DNA from: FEN-1297 sp046705645
GTDB taxonomy: Bacteria; Bacteroidota; Ignavibacteria; Ignavibacteriales; Ignavibacteriaceae
Direction of reading: 5' to 3'
Assembly: GCA_046705645.1 (NCBI GenBank)
Contig: JBJKQE010000212.1
Location: 1 to 18,415 of the forward strand
DNA length: 18,415 nucleotides
The notes beneath the pieces were generated by a model. That model worked only from the letters and a program-made list of their open reading frames with translations. It made no database searches and was not told the DNA's origin. The position numbers were made by a program, and so were the translations under genes. Positions 15,644 through 18,415 of this stretch are shown here, piece after piece (within the stretch, counting starts at the first letter, position 1; every line of letters starts with the position of its first letter).

Positions 15644-16101
15644 TTATAATTTTCCTTAATTCTAATTTTTTTTTACAATCATTATCAATTAAAAAAATGA
15701 AATCATAAATTAATTTTATATATCTTATTTTACAAAATAATTTTAACCTTTTAAAAGATATTGCAGTCATTCCCCTATTTTATTTTTAGTATTAGAATTT
15801 GTGGAGGTGGCGGGAGTCACTATTTTACAATTAACTTTATATTAATCAATAAGTTAGCAGTTGTTCATTTTTTTTCACACATTATTCACACATAATGCTT
15901 TAGGCCACTTATTTATAAAATTAAAAATACAAATAATTAAATTATTCAATCCCCTATGTTTTTTAGTTGCGTAATCACCTTCATTCATAAAATTTATTTG
16001 CAACTTTTTTAAGATAGATTATTTAGATAACTACTATTCACTTTAGTATAATTAATTTATTATTAATAATATTTAAACATTACTTACTATATAATTACGC
16101 T
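15644..16101. other. Spacer with a tmRNA-end fragment and direct repeats, no gene
   Basis: The 458-bp spacer holds no supportable ORF. It contains an isolated GC-rich tmRNA 3'-end match (15801-15818). TTCACACAT occurs twice in direct orientation at 15874-15882 and 15885-15893. The composite TCCCCTAT...TTTTTAGT occurs twice, at 15771-15790 and 15950-15967, one copy on each side of the fragment. A small hairpin, TTATTTT/AAAATAA (15725-15740), and a short palindrome in the TTATTATTAATAATA stretch near 16060 are also present. Confidence 0.5.
15801..15818 (-). other. Putative attachment-site remnant: 18-bp tmRNA 3'-end match
   Basis: The minus strand reads GACTCCCGCCACCTCCAC, matching the T-arm/acceptor end of many tmRNAs (TTCGACTCCCGCCACCTCCACCA). 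This includes the U of the G-U pair used for alanine identity. No tRNA-like or tmRNA body precedes it. Such isolated ends are typical of the distal att site left by an island integrated in ssrA. A tRNA-Ala end is a less likely source. Confidence 0.4.
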
Positions 16102-17298
16102 TTAATTTATTTTTTTAATTACTATTATTGTTGCATCATCTTCCCATTTTAAATCCCCACCGAATTCATCAACTGATAAAAAAATTTTTTCGAGAATATC
16201 ATTTACATCCAAATTCCTGATCTTATAGACTAATTGATTTAATCGTTCCTCACCATAAAACTCTCCTTCTTTATTTTGTCTTTCCAGTATACCGTCACTA
16301 TATATAATTAAAAGACTTTCTGGACTTAATTGCGAACAAATTTTTTCAATCGATATCTTCGGAATTGCACCCAAAACAGGGCCGGTTGGATCTAGTTTCT
16401 TAATTCCATTTTCATCTATTAAAATTGCGGGAGGGTGACCGGCATTAACATAAATAATATTCCCTTCGTTGTTAATCTCAGCAAAGAAAAAAGAAATAAA
16501 ACCGGTTGAATAAATACTTTTTGCAATAACCGAATTTAATTTTTTGAGGGAAGGAATTATCTTTAACTTATTTCTTAAAACCATACGTAATCCAATAACA
16601 GCATCGCGTGCCATAAGTGCAGCCGGTATTCCATGCCCGCTGGCATCTCCCATATAAAAGCCGAATTTATTTTCAAATTTGTAATAATCATAAAAGTCAC
16701 CTCCTACCAGGGCAGCTGGTTGAGAAAATCCGGCTATCCTATATCCGGGAATATTTGGAGGGCAAGCAGGCAGAAGACTTTTTTGAATTTTTGAAGCTTG
16801 TTCCAACTCTGTTTGTAAAGATGCCGCAAAAAGTTTATAATCTATTAAAGTTCGAATTAAGTTTAAACAAAATTCAATTTCCTCTCTAATCCACCCGCTT
16901 TTTAATTCAAAAACTACAATCCATTCGTTTGCCCTGCTTTCAACTACAAAAGCCGCAGGTATAGAGTATTCATTGTTTTCAATCAACTTTATATGACAAT
17001 AATTATCCGGGGAATCAAAAATATATAATCTGTAAATTTTAATTAGTTCAATAGTTTGGGTTTTTAAAGAAATTCTCAACGGAAAGACGGTTTCATTGAA
17101 ATCTTGTAAAGGAGAAATTAGTATAAACTCATCAGTATTTTTTTCATAAACTCTGCTTGTATCTAAATGCAGATCACTTCCGAATATTTTTTCAACTTCC
17201 TTTGCAATATTTAATAAATAATGGGAACCGGAATGTTCATTTCCAATTTCAATTAAGAGTGAGTCCATTTTCTTATAAAAGCTTTTAGGATCTATCAT
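16102..17298 (-). CDS. SpoIIE/RsbU-type PP2C serine phosphatase with N-terminal sensory region
   Basis: A 398-residue soluble protein. The C-terminal PPM/SpoIIE phosphatase domain (about 160-396) has the linker helix (LEQASKIQKSLLP), the metal-binding VGGDFYDYY (Asp201), GDASGHGIPAALMAR (Asp218), NAGHPP (285-290), YSDGILE (Asp335) and EDDATIIVIK (Asp387/388), so all the usual metal ligands are present. Residues 1-155 look like a GAF-type sensor fold without recognisable ligand residues. There is no membrane segment or receiver domain. Such enzymes dephosphorylate anti-sigma-factor antagonists in partner-switching stress pathways; no antagonist or anti-sigma gene is in the window. The ATG is preceded by AAAGGA at 8 nt. 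It is downstream of, and on the same strand as, the HAD gene but 225 bp away with a hairpin between, so is probably a separate unit. Confidence 0.93.
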   Translation of the reverse strand: MIDPKSFYKKMDSLLIEIGNEHSGSHYLLNIAKEVEKIFGSDLHLDTSRVYEKNTDEFILISPLQDFNETVFPLRISLKTQTIELIKIYRLYIFDSPDNYCHIKLIENNEYSIPAAFVVESRANEWIVVFELKSGWIREEIEFCLNLIRTLIDYKLFAASLQTELEQASKIQKSLLPACPPNIPGYRIAGFSQPAALVGGDFYDYYKFENKFGFYMGDASGHGIPAALMARDAVIGLRMVLRNKLKIIPSLKKLNSVIAKSIYSTGFISFFFAEINNEGNIIYVNAGHPPAILIDENGIKKLDPTGPVLGAIPKISIEKICSQLSPESLLIIYSDGILERQNKEGEFYGEERLNQLVYKIRNLDVNDILEKIFLSVDEFGGDLKWEDDATIIVIKKIN

Positions 17299-17477
17299 TT
17301 TAAAATCCTTTCAAATAATTTTCGATTGAAAGTAATTGTTTTTGTAAGCTTTTTTTATAGGACCGCTCTAAATAATTGTAAAATATTATTGATTTGTTTA
17401 TGAACAATTCTATATCAACATTAAGTTTTAAAGTATTAAATTTTGTAAAATAAGTAATTATAAAAATTTTTCCATGG

Positions 17478-17500
17478 AGTTAAATAACTCTTATTTAACT
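17478..17500. terminator. Perfect 10-bp hairpin downstream of the HAD gene
   Basis: AGTTAAATAA (17478-17487) and TTATTTAACT (17491-17500) pair perfectly across a 3-nt loop (CTC). On the minus strand the hairpin lies 23 nt after the HAD stop codon and is followed 8-9 nt later by a T-rich run (AAAAATTTTTAT). It is a candidate terminator, weak because the stem is mostly A-T. The same arms occur at 4851-4886. Confidence 0.4.
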
Positions 17501-17523
17501 GCTAAGAGTATAAAATTCAATTT

Positions 17524-18415
17524 TTATATCTTGCTTAAATTTAAAAGGATAAATATTTTTTTTAGTTTAGATTGTTCGGCAGTGAATAATAGTTTAATTA
17601 ATAATTTTTTAACCGAATCCCCATCTTCCTCATTTAAAAATTGATAAATTTTTCTTCCATTATTTTTTAGTAACATTTCAGCTGCTTGCAAAAAACCTTT
17701 TTGATACTTTTTTCTGGTAATATAAATCTTGTTAGTTTTCTTAAGTGAACGAATTAATTTAGAACAGTTTGCCGGAGTAAAGCTCATGTGAACAGCTTTA
17801 AACATCGGTATATCCTGGTCAGAGTCTCCCATAGCGGCACTAAATTCTACACCAGAGCTTATTTTTTTAATATATTCTTTTATTGCATTACCTTTGTCTG
17901 TATCCTTTCCGACAAAATAAGTATCTGAATTACGATTTATTATTTTTATTGAATTCAAATAAAATTTGGATATAATTTTTTTGCATTCACCATAAGATAA
18001 ACCTTCTGTGCCTTTTTTATTATATCTATATGCTCTGACTGAATATTTATAGTCATGGTCGATAAATACGCCATCTATATTTTCCAGTGCCTCACGGCAG
18101 TTTTCTAATTGGAAATTAACTGAATTATCTATCAATGGTGTTATTTTGTTATTTATATTATCCCAAATTGCACTGCCGTATTCCGCAATTGCAGCATTGA
18201 ATTTGTAAGAACTGCAGTAGTTTTTTACATGGGTAATACTTCTGCCGGTATTTGGTATTACAGAGTATCCATTTTTTTTAAGCAAATAAATTCCTTTAAG
18301 ACCGCTAATTGTTGTGTGAGGGAAACCAAAATTTTCAACATCAAAAACTCCGTCTATATCCAGGAAAAAAAGTTTATTTTGTTTAACTGGCAATTCATTA
18401 TTTTTTATTAAATCC
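17524..18415 (-). CDS. HAD-superfamily IIB (Cof/MPGP-like) hydrolase, possibly 5'-incomplete
   Basis: A cytoplasmic Mg2+-dependent phosphatase of the HAD-IIB group. Numbering from the first possible start, TTG at 18391-18393, the motifs are DIDGVFD (nucleophile Asp12, acid/base Asp14), NTGRS (48-52, motif II), Lys167 in DKGNA (motif III) and MGDSDQDIPMF (188-198, motif IV). A C2-type cap lies between motifs II and III. This is the layout of sugar-phosphate phosphatases such as mannosyl-3-phosphoglycerate or sucrose-phosphate phosphatase. The frame stays open to the right window edge with no stop, no in-frame ATG and no ribosome-binding site before the TTG, so the true start may lie just outside. 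A basic, hydrophobic C-terminal extension (about residues 260-289) is unusual. The substrate is unknown. Confidence 0.85.
   Translation of the reverse strand, partial: DLIKNNELPVKQNKLFFLDIDGVFDVENFGFPHTTISGLKGIYLLKKNGYSVIPNTGRSITHVKNYCSSYKFNAAIAEYGSAIWDNINNKITPLIDNSVNFQLENCREALENIDGVFIDHDYKYSVRAYRYNKKGTEGLSYGECKKIISKFYLNSIKIINRNSDTYFVGKDTDKGNAIKEYIKKISSGVEFSAAMGDSDQDIPMFKAVHMSFTPANCSKLIRSLKKTNKIYITRKKYQKGFLQAAEMLLKNNGRKIYQFLNEEDGDSVKKLLIKLLFTAEQSKLKKIFILLNLSKI

Noticed and set aside
15882..15890. TTATTCACA as a DnaA box and replication origin
   Set aside because: Single copy with one mismatch to TTATCCACA, with no cluster of boxes, dnaA or dnaN nearby. It is better explained as part of the TTCACACAT repeats.
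16102..18415. PP2C and HAD genes as a complete signalling or defence operon
   Set aside because: They are separated by 225 bp and a hairpin, and no anti-sigma, antagonist or effector gene accompanies them. Both are common stand-alone housekeeping-type genes.

Overview
The window is AT-rich DNA (roughly one third G+C by eye). It most likely comes from a member of the class Ignavibacteria or a close relative in the Bacteroidota/Chlorobi group. The best clue is two secreted proteins that end in the type IX secretion (T9SS) type A sorting domain with the 'QNYPNPFNP ... VYDILGRE ... LVNEEK ... SGVYFY' signature seen throughout Ignavibacteria. Promoter-like sequences of the Bacteroidota form (TTG, 19-20 nt, TAnnTTTG) fit the same placement. 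No rRNA, complete tRNA, CRISPR array or integrase is visible.

Layout. 1-1525 (minus): a MoxR AAA+ ATPase followed by a DUF58 protein cut by the window edge; this is the usual chaperone/VWA-like pair, here separated by a cluster of GC-rich hairpins. 1647-2819 (minus): an RlmI-type 23S rRNA cytosine methyltransferase. 2892-4742 (plus): a secreted calcineurin-like phosphoesterase fused to a PQQ-type beta-propeller. 4877-7082: small membrane or secreted proteins around about 900 bp of gene-poor, hairpin-rich DNA that may hold a decayed secretory gene. 7177-7327: a 151-bp MITE-like element with 15-bp terminal inverted repeats. 7335-12512: two divergent paralogous T9SS cargo proteins built from BNR/sortilin-like repeats; one also carries a PQQ propeller with an exact 40-residue period. 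12559-12665: a degenerate attC-like inverted repeat between convergent genes. 12702-15643 (minus): a sugar-uptake pair, a ROK-family sugar kinase homologue and a GluP/FucP-type (FHS) sugar/H+ symporter. 15644-18415 (minus): a SpoIIE/RsbU-type PP2C phosphatase and a HAD-IIB hydrolase. The spacer ahead of the ROK gene holds an isolated 18-bp match to a tmRNA 3' end that looks like an attachment-site remnant.

How the genes work together. The ROK/FHS pair is a plausible import-and-phosphorylate module for glucose or galactose. The two propeller cargoes and the phosphoesterase-propeller suggest investment in exported beta-propeller proteins; the T9SS machinery itself is not in the window. I found no clear new multi-gene system. 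The most unusual signals are non-coding: the tmRNA-end fragment with nearby direct repeats, the attC-like element, the MITE, the inverted-repeat motif TTAAATAA/TTATTTAA found at three sites, and the hairpin-rich spacer at 5.2-6.1 kb.
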